From Dastarcus helophoroides (lineage: Eukaryota > Arthropoda > Insecta > Coleoptera > Bothrideridae), in the NCBI GenBank assembly GCA_028583605.1, contig CM053328.1, positions 11,634,782 through 11,698,781 of the forward strand: 64,000 nt of DNA, in the 5' to 3' direction. Numbering within the stretch: position 1 is the first letter of the stretch; each line of letters opens with the position of its first letter. Below, in pieces: positions 1-12,230 of this stretch. The notes beneath the pieces are model-generated. The model saw only the letters and a list, made by a program, of their open reading frames with translations, was not told the DNA's origin and made no database searches. Position numbers and translations under genes: made by a program.

Positions 1-2305
1 CTAAAAAAATTAAAATTTTTCAAAAAAAATTTGGTTACTATATTTACCTTTTTTTCGATATTTTAACTTTTTTCTTTTGAAATTTTAAATCTAAACATTT
101 TTATTGATATGTCGATTTTTATTCTTTGGTTCTAGACATTTTTCTCCAAATTTTGAGTTCAAACTCGGACTATAAGTTTAAGTTTGGAATTTTTGACTTT
201 TACCTCAAAAACTCAACATTTCAAGAGCTTGAAACTGTGAGATTAATTTTGGAAGATTGTTAATCATAAATTCAGTTAGTTTTTCCTCAAAATGTAGACT
301 TTTTCAAAAGATGTTAATTTTTCTTTTTAAATTTGAATATTCTTTCTAGATTTTGAATTAAAATTTAAAATAAAAAAACCATAAAATATTAAAATTCAAA
401 TTAAAACTTTTGCATTTGAAATCTAGCTTGTGCTAATATTTTTAGAAAAAATTCAAAATGTTTAATTTAAATGTATATTTTATGGATAAAAATAAAGAAT
501 CCACAAAAAAAGCAATTTCAGTGATTTCTAAATTTTAATTTTCTACAAAAAAATTAAAATTTCAAGATCAACGACAAATTTTGTGAAAAAAAAACACGAA
601 TTTTAATTTTAAGGACGAAATTGTAGGAAAAATGTTAGCTGCAGCTAAAAAGTTCGTGAAGAGATTTAACATTTTGAGAATCGATTTTGGATACAAACTT
701 CCAAGGGGCAAAGGGCCGAACTTTCCAGTTTACACCGGAACTTTTATGAAAACAATTAATATTTTAAAAGTACCCAATTTTGACTTCTAAATTCTAAACA
801 ATCTGAAAAAATATCGCAATTTCGAGGCTAAACTCGAAATCTTGGAAAAAAAATCAAAATTTTCAGAATAAAAATTACTGTTTTAGCGTAAACAAAATCG
901 TTAGAAGTTCCAATCAGGCATTTTCTAGGATGTCACCATTTTCTAAAAATATTGACCCCAATTTTAAGATCCCAGCTTTAACTTGGAATATCATGTTGTA
1001 TTTCCCCTAAAATATTTAAAATAAAATTTAAAAATTTCAAGTTTAAATTTGAAATACCGAGATTTCAGCGAAAATTTTAGGAAAAAAATCATATCTTGGA
1101 ATTTTGGGAAGTTTTAGGAAGTCGGCAGTGCATAAAATCATAAGAATATAAATTTTGGATTTCCAAAAAAAATTGAAATGCTAAAAAAGATGAAATTTGA
1201 AGAAAAAATTGGCGAAAAATTGAAAATGTTGCGATGTCTTTGTATATACGTGTCGGTCGCCCTACTCCAGTTTTCTTGCTTGGCCCTGTCACAAGGGATC
1301 GTAATTTTTTTTAAGGGCAGTAGCCAACAAGTACAACGAGAGAAACCAAGCAACCTCCGAAGAGTGAACAATAAACCGTGTAAATAAACCAACCTCTTCT
1401 TTTATTTTGTCTACCGCGAATGTAGTGGTCCTTCGCAAAAGCAAAAATAACATTTAATAAATCATATAATCCCCGAATAGTGATAGGAAGCCCAGATTTC
1501 TGGCCCAACGTTCGGGGCATTCGTTACACAAGTCGGCCTTACAACTTGACTTAAAATAAAAACAATCAACCCACATCCAGAACATTTTGGTCCAACGAAA
1601 CGGATCGAACACACCCTCAACAGAAAATTTGACTAATAACTTCAAAAAATAGAGATATCAAATTAAGAAAGAAAAATCGAAGTTTAAGGAAAGAAGTAAA
1701 TGTGAAGTTTTTGAACAAAGTCTAAATTTCAAGAAAAACTTGAATTTGCAAATTAAAATATAAGGAATGCCCAGTTTCCCTAACTTGAATGAAAAACACG
1801 GTACTGCTTTATTCTAAAGTTACAACGGAGGATATTTTTTTTATTTTGAATTCAAAATTTTAAGAGAAGAAAAGAACTATTTTGAGTAATTTCTAGATGA
1901 AAGTGGAAATTTCAAAAAAATGTCAAAAATTTTGGAAAAAGATTTAAATTAAAATTTAAAATTGTAATTTGGTTTGAAATTTTTAGAATAAAGTAAATAT
2001 TTTCTAGAAAATGTGGAAATTGTTAGTTTCTAATTTAAATTTTAAACAGAAATGAGAGATTAAAAGTAAACTCCTAATTTTAAGATTAAAGTTCCACGGA
2101 TTTGTGCAAAATTTAAAAAAAAAATTGGAATTTTTAAAATAAAATTTCAAACTTAAGGGTAAAATAAAAAGTATTTTAGTACATAAATTAGGCAAACCGA
2201 AATAAACCGATATTTTTTTCCGGTTTCACGCCAGTTTTTCTTCCGAAAAAAATAACGATTTTTTTCGGTTCCCGGTTTTCGGTTCAGTTCCGGTTCAAAG
2301 CCTTG
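1..2305 (-). mobile_element. Right-end part of a hAT-like AT-rich element (copy A)
   Basis: The stretch ends at 2305 in a CCGGTT-rich module. On the minus strand it begins CAAGGCTTTGAACCGG, close to the hAT-like terminus at 16534 (CAGGGCTTCAAACC). From there down to about position 700 the minus strand matches 13349 onward segment by segment, for example around 2100 against 13500, 1130 against 14040, and 960 against 14180. The interior has no coding potential and is A-rich filler. The other end lies before the window. I infer a non-autonomous hAT-type element. The similarity to 13349-16534 is seen directly; the superfamily rests on the short terminus alone. Confidence 0.5.
1227..1622 (+). mobile_element. 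Solo LTR of an LTR retrotransposon, 396 bp
   Basis: The segment starts TGTTGCG and ends CTCAACA, giving the TG...CA ends and short terminal inverted repeat (TGTTG/CAACA) of an LTR. It is flanked on both sides by GAAAA (1222-1226 and 1623-1627), a 5-bp target duplication. It is more GC-rich than its surroundings and contains two AATAAA-type sites near 1370-1386. The homologous place in the inverted copy, near 13920-13960, lacks it, so an empty site exists in the same window. No internal retrotransposon sequence follows, so this is the product of LTR-LTR recombination. A 5-bp duplication fits Ty3/gypsy, BEL/Pao or copia; the strand is arbitrary. Confidence 0.85.
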
Positions 2306-3076
2306 TTTAAAACTTCCTATTATTTAAGAAATTTTAATTTTTTGATATTTTTACTTCATCTTTTTAACATTTAAGGTATCCCCGATTTTTCGAAAATAAA
2401 ATTCCAATTTAAAAACTGAATTTTCTTCCCTATTTTAATATCAAACAAGACTTTTTGATCTCTTTATCTTTTTTAAATATGTATTATAATATTTTCTTTA
2501 AAATTCGATTTTTTTCAAAATTTTTTCTCAAAGTTTCAGGCTTAAACTTAAAACAAGTTTTCTAATAATTTCGATTTTTATCAAAATTTTGATTTTCTTC
2601 CCAACATTTTAAGCCTGCGTTTTAATTATTATCTACGTTTTTTTCTACTTTAAAATGTTGACATAATTTTTGTCTGAAAATCTTCACTTTTCTTTTGATA
2701 TTTTTTTGGGTTTAATCTTGAATAATTAACTTTTTTGTCAGCATTTGAATAGAAGTCTACGTTTAAGCTTTTTTCTTTTCACAATTAAGGTTTAAAGACG
2801 AAAATATTGCTTTGTGAACTCCTACTATTTCTCAACATTCTTTTTCAGGTGTTATCAAAATTTTCACATTTTCTTAACATTTTATGAGTCTCTTCTTTCA
2901 GATTTTATTTTATTTTTTAAAATTGCGACCTTAGACTTACAATTTTGTTAGTTTAAAGATCGTTGAAATTTTGTTGAATTTTTTCTGAATTTTGATTTGT
3001 TTTCGAAATGTTGACTCTTTCCTAGAAATTTCCAGTTTAAGATCAAGATTGTGCAGTTTTTTATAGGCATACAAAT
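2306..3076. repeat. AT-rich filler, T-rich strand
   Basis: There is no gene. The plus strand is a run of T-rich stretches separated by AAAATTT and TCGA-like cores, the opposite strand bias to copy A just before it. Short reading frames here are chance products of low complexity. Confidence 0.6.
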
Positions 3077-3575
3077 ATGATAACGAAGGCTTCCAGGGGC
3101 AGAGTCAGTACAGGATATACTTGTTCCGGGATTAGACCGTGTCAAGGAACTACTAAAAGTGTTCGTTGTTTCGCCCACCATCATAGGAGGCCTTTTCAGG
3201 AACAAAGAAACAATAAATGAAAAATAAAATACAAGGAAATATACAAAAATGAAAAAAATTTCGCCTCTGGTATGGAGGACATACTGAGTTACCGTGCTCT
3301 TCTGTCTAAACTTTCTTATCCTTTGTACCAATTTTCATTTCAGAAGAGTTTCGCTTCTGGTATGGTGGATATACTGAGTTACTGCGCTCTGATATTTTGA
3401 AATCGGCCTTTTTCATTTTCATTTTTGTATATTTCCTTGTATTTTATTTTTTATTTACTGTTTCTTTGTTCCTGAAAAAGCCCCCTACGATGGTGGGCAA
3501 AACTTCGAACACTTTTAGTAGTTCTTTGACATGGTCCAATCCCGGAAGAAGTATATCCTGTACGCATACAAATAC
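3077..3575. repeat. Foldback repeat with long inverted arms (CCATACCAGA family)
   Basis: The left arm (about 3077-3247) is inverted relative to the right arm (about 3410-3563). Both contain TTTCTTTGTTCCTGAAAA, a GATGGTGGGC segment and CACTTTTAGTAGTTC, ending at ATATCCTGTAC. The centre holds two copies of a module containing TACTGAGTTAC and a CCATACCAGA-like box. Related pieces lie at 26700-26938 and 29861-30185. The arms include a decayed hammerhead-like pattern, described under findings. No protein is encoded. Confidence 0.8.
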
Positions 3576-3847
3576 ATAAATAAGTTTTTGAGAAATTCGA
3601 ATTCTTTTATAAAGTTTCAAGTTTGAAATTTTACATGTTATTTTTATATTTAAAATTTCTTGATTTAATCCCGAAATGTCTACGCGGGTAAATCAAATAT
3701 GAACAGGAATTTCTATCATGTCGCCATGAAGACATCGGGAGTATGCGCATACCCTTAAACATGTTAGGTGGGGATATCACGTGACTTCCTGTGCTCGAGC
3801 AAATTCTGTTCTCGCCGTTTGTCAGTTGTAAATACAATGAGTGAGCA

Positions 3848-4141
3848 ATGAGTGAGCAAGAAGTTCAACCGCACGTTGCGCAGCGCATTATTATTAAATT
3901 TCTTGCCGTTGAAAGTGTAAAGCAAGCCGAAATTTTTCGTAGACTAGAAGCACAGTTTTGGGATACTTTTATGAAGAAAACTTAAGTGTAAGAATGGCAC
4001 AAAAAATTTTTGGTAGGACGAACTCAAGTTGAAAATAAACCCCATGCCCATCGTCCTCGGGCCAGTGTGACTACGGACAATCAAAAATCCCGAAAAGAGC
4101 GTGTTTCGAGCAAAAAAGATGAAGCTTCAAGAAAACAATAG
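3848..4141 (+). pseudogene. mariner transposase N-terminal relic
   Basis: The frame from 3848 reads MSEQEVQPHVAQRIIIKFL and continues with a helix-turn-helix of the mariner/Mos1 type (motif FRRLEAQFWD). It stops at a TAA after KKT. A shifted frame continues with EWHKKFLVGR, then a VENKPHAHRPRASVTT stretch, and ends at a TAG at 4139-4141. Mariner transposases are about 345 residues; only the DNA-binding domain and linker are left, and no catalytic DDD residues follow. An overlapping ATG at 3837 meets an immediate stop. The remnant is dead and 3'-truncated by AT filler. Confidence 0.85.
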
Positions 4142-6150
4142 AAATTTGCCGCAGAAAGTTAAATTAAAAAAAAATAGTCAAATTTTGGGAATAGTTGTCT
4201 GTAAAACAGGCTAATTTGGAACCAAAAGCATCAAAATTTTGAGAAAAAGACGAACTTTGACAAAAGAGTTGAGATTTGTAGGATCATGAAATTAGAAATT
4301 TCGAAAAGCCGATTCTGAGAAGAATGCTAAAATTAATTTCGAGAAAAAGGTGAATTTCAAGAAAAAATCTAAATTTCCTAAAACAAATTTTGAGAAAAAA
4401 AAAATAGAAAACTTGAATAACAGATCGAAATTTGAAAAAAGACCCATTTTAGAAAATAATTAGTCATTTCCAGAAATATTAAATAACGAATTTTGAAATG
4501 AATGTAAAAATTTCGAGAAAAGGCAGATTTTAAGCAAATAGTCAAAATATCTAAAAGTTTTGATTCTAGTAGGTAGAAAATTTCAAAAAGAATCTAATGA
4601 TAAGAAAAATAATGCAATTTGAGAAAAACTCTAAAATTGAGAAAGAAAAAAAAAGTCACAATTCTTATTTTTGTAATATCTCAATTCGAAAATCAAGTTT
4701 CAAATATTTTGATTCAAATTTTTTATCGCCGTTTTAAAATTTGAACTTTTTTTATAAAATTCCATGGCAGATCATTCATTCAAAGAAGTTTAACTCAAAA
4801 TTTAACCCTTTTTTCGACCTTTCGACATTTTTCTTGAAATTTATAGTAAAAAAAGATTTTTTTATGAAGTAGGTGTTTGTTTTGAAATGTTTTTTTTTCA
4901 ACATTTCAAACTAAGACTTGAAATCCCTATGCTTTTTTGTAAAATTTCGAAATTTTTATATCATATGTTTTATTATTTTTATGTTACAAATTTTTTGGTT
5001 TGGAAATTAAAGTTGAAGATTAATTTCAATATTTTCTCGCAATTGCAGTTAAAACTTAACATTATTTTTCAAAATTTTGGGTTTAACAGAATATTAAAAT
5101 CCGACGTTTTTCGTTAAATTTTAAGTTAAAAGCTTTTTCCTAAAATTTTGACATAACAGTTAAAACATGAATATTTCAGAAGTAATTTAATCCCAAAAGT
5201 TGCTTTGTATCCATCAAATTTAGACTTCTCTTGAAAAGATTTCGTGTTTAAATTTAAAAAGGTGGCCTTTTCTTAGACATTTGGATTAAAATTTGACTAA
5301 TATTTCAATTTTTAAAATTTTTTTTTGACACTCAAATCATCATAAAAACGTTTTTCTTTAAATTTCGAGTAAAAACTGAAATGTGTTTTTATAAATTAAA
5401 CAGCTAATACCTGCTTGGAAAAAACTTCAAAATTCGGATTTTGAAATAAAAAATCGAAATTTTGGGAAAAAAGTAAAATTTAAAAAATAAACTTAAATTT
5501 TTGACATGATATTTTTGGGAGAAAGTAATAGATAACATTTGAAATTTTAAGTTTAATGTAAACATTTCGAGATTAAAGTTGAAACGAGGTAAGGTCGAAA
5601 GGTCCAAATTTTGAGGGTAGGTATTGGTCAAAGTTCCGAGAACAAGTTTTTTGAGATTCTACCTAAAATTTTAACTTTCAATTCAAAATCTTTTAAAAAA
5701 GTACAAATTTCAAGTTAGAATTCAACGTTTTCCCCAAAATTGAAATAAAGGGCAAAACTTTGAGATCGAAGTTGCCACTCCAACAAAATACTTTTTTTTA
5801 ACAACTTAATTCGAAATCTCTACTGAGACCTCAATTTTGAAAAAGTACAAATTTTGAAATTGAAATGGAGGTTTGGAGATCTTAGCAGAAATGTAAATTG
5901 GGTAAGATTTCGAGGGTCAATTTAAAATTTTGAGCAAGAACTTGAATTTTTATGAGAAACATAGAAATTTTGAATTTGAAATCAAACTTCTCCTTTTTCT
6001 ATTATAAAGTGTTTAATTTAAAGTTGAAATTTTGAGCTGTAAAGTTGCAGTTCGAGAAAAAAGCATAAGTTTAGACTGGAAATTTTTAATCCTTTATTTG
6101 AAATTTCAATTTTAAAGTTAATATTTTTACCTGTGTAAGAAACTTGACAG
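4142..6150. repeat. AT-rich filler with strand-bias switches
   Basis: No gene is visible. The block is A-rich on the plus strand to about 4700, T-rich to about 5390, then A-rich to about 6080, each block built of the same degenerate 18-22 base motif. From about 6150 the sequence becomes more complex and probably joins the unique DNA at 10107. Confidence 0.6.
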
Positions 6151-6400
6151 CTCTATTTTAAATGGATTTCTGTGAATTTTACAAACTATGATTTTGTGTA
6201 TACTCTTTGTAATTTTGGACAGGTGATTGTAGTATATTGTTTATCTTTTTATTGCATTTATCTAACTGTAAACTAATTTTATAAACGGGAAAGTGTGCTG
6301 CGTTGTATCTATCAATGTACCTCTGTGCTGCTATCCTATGACAACCTTCCTACTCAGGATTTTTTTTTGCTTAAAATGGAACTTGTTTTTGGCTGAGCAG

Positions 6401-9400
6401 CAGTGGCGGCTCGTAACCAAAATTAATGGGGGTGCTGCGACAATGTTTAGCGTTTTAAAATTTTTGACATTTTCAAAACATTGCTTTTCGAGAATTTTAG
6501 GTTTCTTTGAAATCTTGAAAACTTTTGATAATATCGCGTTTTTTTGAAAGGTTAGATTTTTTCCAAATTTCGACTGTATTGCAAAATTTAGATTTTTCTT
6601 TGTAATCTCGACGTTATTTTATTTTTAAGTATTGCCTTTTCTGAAAAAAAGTGGATACTCTTTTAAAAGTTTCCGCATTTTCGTAATTATTTAGACTTTT
6701 CGGTGTTCGGTTTTTTTTGTAACTTTTTTGAAAATTAATTTACATATTTTTTAAATTTTTACCATTTGAGAATTCTTACTCTTTTTGAAAATGTAAATTT
6801 TTTCAAAACTGGACTTTTCTAAATCTTCGACTTTTTTCTAAATTTCATGTTTGTTTATTATTTTTTTTTGGAAAATTATAATTTTTTCATTGAAAATTTC
6901 GATTCTTAATAATTTTGACTGGTTTTTATTTAAATGTCAACTATTATTCAAAATTTTGAATTTTTTTGCAAAATTTCGATTATTTTTTAATTTTTGTTGT
7001 TGAAAATTTCGCTACTTCTTAATTTTCGAAATTTTTTCAAAATTTCGATTTTATTGAAAATTTTGAAATTTGATAAAATGTTTGATATTTTTTCAAAATT
7101 TTAATTTTTTTGATCTAAAATTTCAGCTTTTTAAAAAAAATGTTCCACTTTGATCCAAAATTTTAACTACCCAAAATTTAAACTTCTTCCAAAATTTTAA
7201 CGTCTCAATATTTCGACTTTTGAAGACCTCGAGCTATCTGAGAATTTTCACTTGTTTTTAATATTCCGGTTTAGAAAATTTTGATTTTTATTGATTTTTG
7301 TTGAGTGCAAATTTCTTAACTATTCAAAATTCCAACTTTTTTAAAATTTCGAATTATTTCGTTAATTCGATAAAAATTCTCAAATATTTTTGCAAATTTT
7401 GATATTTTTTTAATTTCGGCTATAAATTTCGACCATTTCCTTTTGAAAATTTCTTCTTTTGCAAAATTTTGATTTTTTTTGGTAATTTGAATAATTTTAA
7501 AAAATTTTACCTTGTCAACAAATTTAGACTTTCTTTATTGAAAATTTTAACCTTTTTTTAAATCTGCACTTTTTTATAATTTTCGACTTTCTTATTTTAA
7601 TTCCCACTTTGTCGAAAATTCTGGCCTTTTTCAAAAGTTTGAATTTTTCAAAATTTTAGTCATTTTCCAAAATTTAAAGTTTTTGGAAAACTTAAAAATT
7701 TGATTATTTTTTTAATTGCAAGTATTTTTAAAATTTTGACATTTTTAGCGAACTGTCAATCCTTTATTTAAAAGTTGTGACTTTTTTAGTTAGACATTTT
7801 TTAAAACCTTTTATTGAAATTGTCGACTAATATTTCGTAAAATTTCAACTATTTTTGAAAACTTCACTTTTTTTTGAGAAGTTTGAACCTTTATCAAAAT
7901 TTTATTTATACATTTTTTTAAACATTTTTAATTAAATCTTCGACTTAAAAGAAAAGATTCTTTTTAAACATGAACTTGAAAATTTCGACTTTTTTCAAAA
8001 TTTCACCTTTTCAAAATTTCAACTTTTTTGATAATTATGAATTTTGCAATAATTTTGAGTTTACCCCATTAATAAAAATAATTTAGCTTCTTTGAAAATT
8101 TAATTAAAAACCGCAATTTATTTAAAATATCGATATTTTTCCAAAAAATCGTCTTTTTTTCACATTCCCAAAATTATTAAAAATGTCGACCATTTTAAAA
8201 GTTGAAAATTTTTTTCGCAATCCTTATTTTCTTTTGAAAATTTGACTTTCTATGAAAATTTCAAAATTTTTAAAGATTTAACTTTTTTTTTAAATTCGAC
8301 TTTTCTAATAACTTTAGCTTTATTTTTTAAAACTGAAACAAATTTTCAAAAAAACTTGCATTTTATGTACGTATAAATTGCCAAAATTTGAATTTTAATC
8401 ACAAAAAATTGGCTTCAACCTGAAATATTTGATTTTTTAAATTTTTCTGGGACTTCAAAATTACTAGAAAAAATTAAATTAGAACAGTAAATTGTTAATA
8501 ATTTTTTTTAACATTTTGATTAATTTTTATTTTGAATTTTTGAGACTCTTCTAGATATGTTGTCTCTTTTTCTCAAAAATTTCAATCATTTCCACTTTAA
8601 AAGTCGAAATTAAAGAAATATTTTTGACAATTAATTTATTTGAAAAAAATTTATTTCATTAGTTCCTAAGATGTTATGTTTTTTCTAAAATGTTGTTTAC
8701 TAATAAGAAATTTTTTTTCTAGAAAAGTGATCTGCTTTCTCTTGAAATTTTGAGTTTAATCTTTAAATTTCAATCTTTTTTTTATTGAAATTTGAATTTT
8801 AAATTCGAACTTGAGAATTTCAATAATAAATTTACCACTTCTAGAAAAATTGGAAATTCCGATTCAGAATTTTCTTTGGTCCTACAGTAGTAATGATTTT
8901 TTAGAGAAGTATCAGAGTGTAAAAAATGTTGAAATTTACAAGGTTCATTTTTTCTTGAAATTTCAATATTTTTCCCAAAGTGTTCTTATTTTTATGCATA
9001 TTTGAAGTTTATTTTCCATAAACTTATACTTATACTTACTTATACTTACTAATTTTTAGTTTTTTATGAAAATTTACAAAATAAAATGAATTTTAAAATA
9101 TTAAAATTTCGTTTAAAAACTTTTAAATTTCCAAAACAAAACAAATCGAACTTTCTACAAGAAAAAATATTTTAAAGACAAAATCTCCAGGAAAATTAGA
9201 AATTAAAAAAAATTCTTTGTATAAAATGTTTAGAGGACACTGCATAGAAAAAAAAAGGAAAATTTCTTAGAGAAAAAAATCGAAATTTGAAAAAATAATT
9301 TTAAATATCTTTACAAAAAAATCGAAATTTTTTGTTTTTCCCAAAATGTTTAAATTTTTACAGAGCTTTCAGGGTTTTTTCCAAACATTTTTTGTCAAAG

Positions 9401-10098
9401 CTACAAAATAAAATGAATTTTAAATTGTGAAAGTGTCTTGAAAAAACTTGATATTTTTAAAGGAAGGTAGAGGAACACAAAGAAAAATTTGGAGAAGTTG
9501 GAATTTCTAAGAAATTTTAAGAATAAAACTTTCAGGAAAAATGAAAATTTTTAGAAAATTTCTTTTTATAAAATATTTAGGAAAAAAAAACTTTTCAGAA
9601 AAAAATCAAAATTTCCTAAAAAAATCAGCGTATTTGAAAAAAACTCAAAATTATTATACAAAATGGGATTTGAGGTAGAAATTCGAAGATACCGTATTAT
9701 CTTATTTTTTACAGAAATAATAAAATGCGAGATGAGTTAAATTTAGATTTTTTCTTGAAATTGTAATTATTTGCTCAAAATATTGACATTTTCAAAGAAA
9801 TTTGAGTTTTACTTAAAATTTTAATTTCTGCTCGAAATATTAATTTTTTCCTCAAAACTTTTACAAAAGTTAATTTCTGAAAATGTGATTTTGATCAGAA
9901 TTAAAAATAAAATAGGTTTCTAAATGTCGTAACTTGGTAAAAGAAACCTAAAGTTTCTATAAAAAGAAATCAGAGAAAATTTAAAATTTCTACAAAAAAT
10001 TGTGTAATGAAAAGTGTTCAGAAAATTTTGCGAAAACAATTCTTAAGCGAAATTGGAGGTGCTGCAGTTCCACAGTGCCTATACGCCAGCCGCCACTG
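6401..10098. mobile_element. Non-autonomous hAT-type element, 3.7 kb, filled with AT-rich repeat
   Basis: The left end is CAGTGGCGGCTCGTAACC at 6401. The right end, read inverted from 10098, is CAGTGGCGGCTGGCGTA. The 8 bases CTGAGCAG occur immediately outside both ends (6393-6400 and 10099-10106), an exact 8-bp target duplication as hAT transposases make. A GGTGCTGC box lies just inside each end. The interior holds no transposase. It is T-rich filler to about 9000 and mostly A-rich from there, so it may fold as a loose giant hairpin; the switch lies near a small TACTTATACTTA repeat at 9028-9050. hAT identity rests on the CAGTGGCGG ends and the 8-bp duplication. Confidence 0.85.
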
Positions 10099-10106
10099 CT
10101 GAGCAG

Positions 10107-12230
10107 CTAGCAAAAATAAAACAATATTTAATAAACCCCTGTTATCAAGTTCATATCTAAAACAAAACAAATCGATTTTTTAATTTAATAAACTTTGAAA
10201 TTGCATAAAATGTTTGTAACTTTGGATAGTTGATTACACAGATTTTTTGTTACAAACTCAATCCTTGAAGAAGTAAAATGATATAATTCTTTCTAGAAAA
10301 ACAGTTATCTATTTTTACGCGCGAGTAACAGCTAGTATTTCAGAAATTTAGTGTTTCTGAATTAAGCATAAGGAAAAAATCTGAAAGGGCCCCCCTTTCT
10401 AAGAGGTTCCTTGTGCATCGCAAACTTCTATCCTCCAATACTTACCGCACTAATAAAGCTATTTAGATAAAAATGTCTACAGTTCGAAATTAGGTTTGAC
10501 AATTCGCCGTTCTCAGATCAGACTTCATAATTTTAAAATACAGGGCCACATGGATACTCATTTGATCTGGTATCTTCAATTATAAAAATTAAACCTTCTG
10601 CTTATATTAGAAATTATAAATTTTCTGAGATTTTTATCCGCGATACAAGATGTCTAACTGATTTTCCCTAAGCTTCCGTAAACCGTTCTCAACCGTTCTT
10701 CGCGTGTCGACATTCTGTCAAGTTCTTACTGCATCTTTAGGCACTTAGTGAAGAGTTTCAACTAGGGCGAAACGTTAAAGTGGCCTTTATTAGATATTTT
10801 CCAACCGAAGCCACTATTAGTAACGCATGCTTATCCCTCGGGTCACTCACATGGGAATTGGGCAGTAGTTGGTTGCGGCAAGGCCATATGAACGAGCATG
10901 TTAAAATGGGTTGTTAAACTCTGCAAACATAAATTCGGGAAGGTGCAGGACCCCGAAATACAAATATTTCGTCTGCCGACGACTTGCAGTAAAAGTTTTT
11001 TATTGTTGCACCAACTCTATGAATAAAATGTTTGCCAAACTAAATTTAAAATTCTAAATACGTTTTAAAAATATGTTATATGCACTCTAAGCAGCTATTG
11101 CTATTTTTAAATTTTTATTATCGTTTCTTCAAGTACATTGTACTTGATGTTTATGCACAGGCAACGGCCGAAAAGTTTGTGTTAATATGCAACGAGCGAA
11201 TTGCATAGAGGAATTACGCCTAATTTAAATAATATAAAGACACTGACCACAACCTAATCTAAATATTGCATATAAATAATGTGATATAAACTAGTTTGTT
11301 GGGCTGGGTTGGGCTTCGGCTTTACGGACTAGGAAATTTATAACGTGCACTGACGAATTCTTCTTCTATAAATCATCAGGAATCTCCAGCGTGTTTTAGA
11401 CGAAACTAACATCGGATCGCAATTCCCAAAGGTTGAAGGCCCCAAGTAAGGCAAAAAAATTGTTTATTAGAACAGCAGAATTAATTTAATCATTAATAAA
11501 TTATATGTGGCGCCTTTTTAATGGCGCTTTTTACCAAATTTAATGTCAACTGTACAAATAGATGCGAATTTTCGGACTTCGCTTTTATCGTTTTGCATGG
11601 ATAATAAAACAAAAAAAGTTATAATTACAAGGCTTTCAAATTCACCACAGGTCGTATTCAATGGAATTAAAACACAACCTGATTAGTGGTTTGGGAATTT
11701 TTAGCATAGTTTCGATCTTTCGATGTACTTGTAGTTTAACGGATGCACAGTTCTTTGAAAAATATATGTGAATTAAACGCAGTTCACTAGAGTCCGTTTT
11801 TCGCATTTCTTATTTTTTACAGTCCTTATTTCTTTTCTGATAGTCTTTTCATAGCGTCAAAACATGATTATAGAATTAATCATGCCTTGAGGCTTTGAAG
11901 CAACGATTTGCATTTTAATTTGGTCAAATTTGACGTCATATCAAGAGGTGCGCACCAGAGTTATCAGATGGAAGAGAAAATCTCATACCTTCTGGATTTT
12001 TAGTTAGTTTCGAATTTTTCTGTTATGGGATTTTCAAACGGTGACATATTATTTATTTACTTTATATTTATTTATCTACTTAAGTTAACTTTAGTATTTT
12101 TATAACTAATTTCGATTTTTCTACAGTTCTGCTCTCGAATTTAATTAAATTACCATTTAAATTTTAAAATTAGTATTAATTCTTTTAATTTCGTGGGATA
12201 CGGGTTATTTATATGAATGTTGAATGGATC
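10107..12230. other. Apparently unique non-coding DNA
   Basis: This stretch is more complex and less A+T-rich than its surroundings and resembles nothing else in the window. It has no long reading frame and no recognisable exon. Removing the hAT element at 6401-10098 joins it to 6150-6392. It includes a hammerhead-like relic at 10740-10785. The rest could be intergenic or intronic DNA. Confidence 0.4.
10740..10785 (+). ncRNA. Decayed hammerhead-ribozyme-like motif
   Basis: Seen in order: GGCACTTA; then GTGAAGA where CTGANGA is expected; a weak G/U-paired stem II (GTTT with GGGC around CAACTA); GAAAC; GTT; and AAAGTGGCC. The outer segments pair over five consecutive bases (CACTT with AAGTG), as helix I of a hammerhead should. 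The first core base is G instead of the required C, so the copy should be inactive. Short stem III and this layout are typical of Penelope-like element hammerheads. Confidence 0.4.

Noticed and set aside
1484..1520. TGGCCCAACGTTCGGGGC as a retroviral-type primer-binding site
   Set aside because: It lies inside the segment bounded by the GAAAA duplication, so it is internal to the LTR.
11360..11422. CTGACGA followed by CGAAAC about 50 bases later, as in a hammerhead
   Set aside because: The bases next to the two core blocks (ATTCTTC and TTTTAGAC) do not form helix II, and no helix I pairing is seen.
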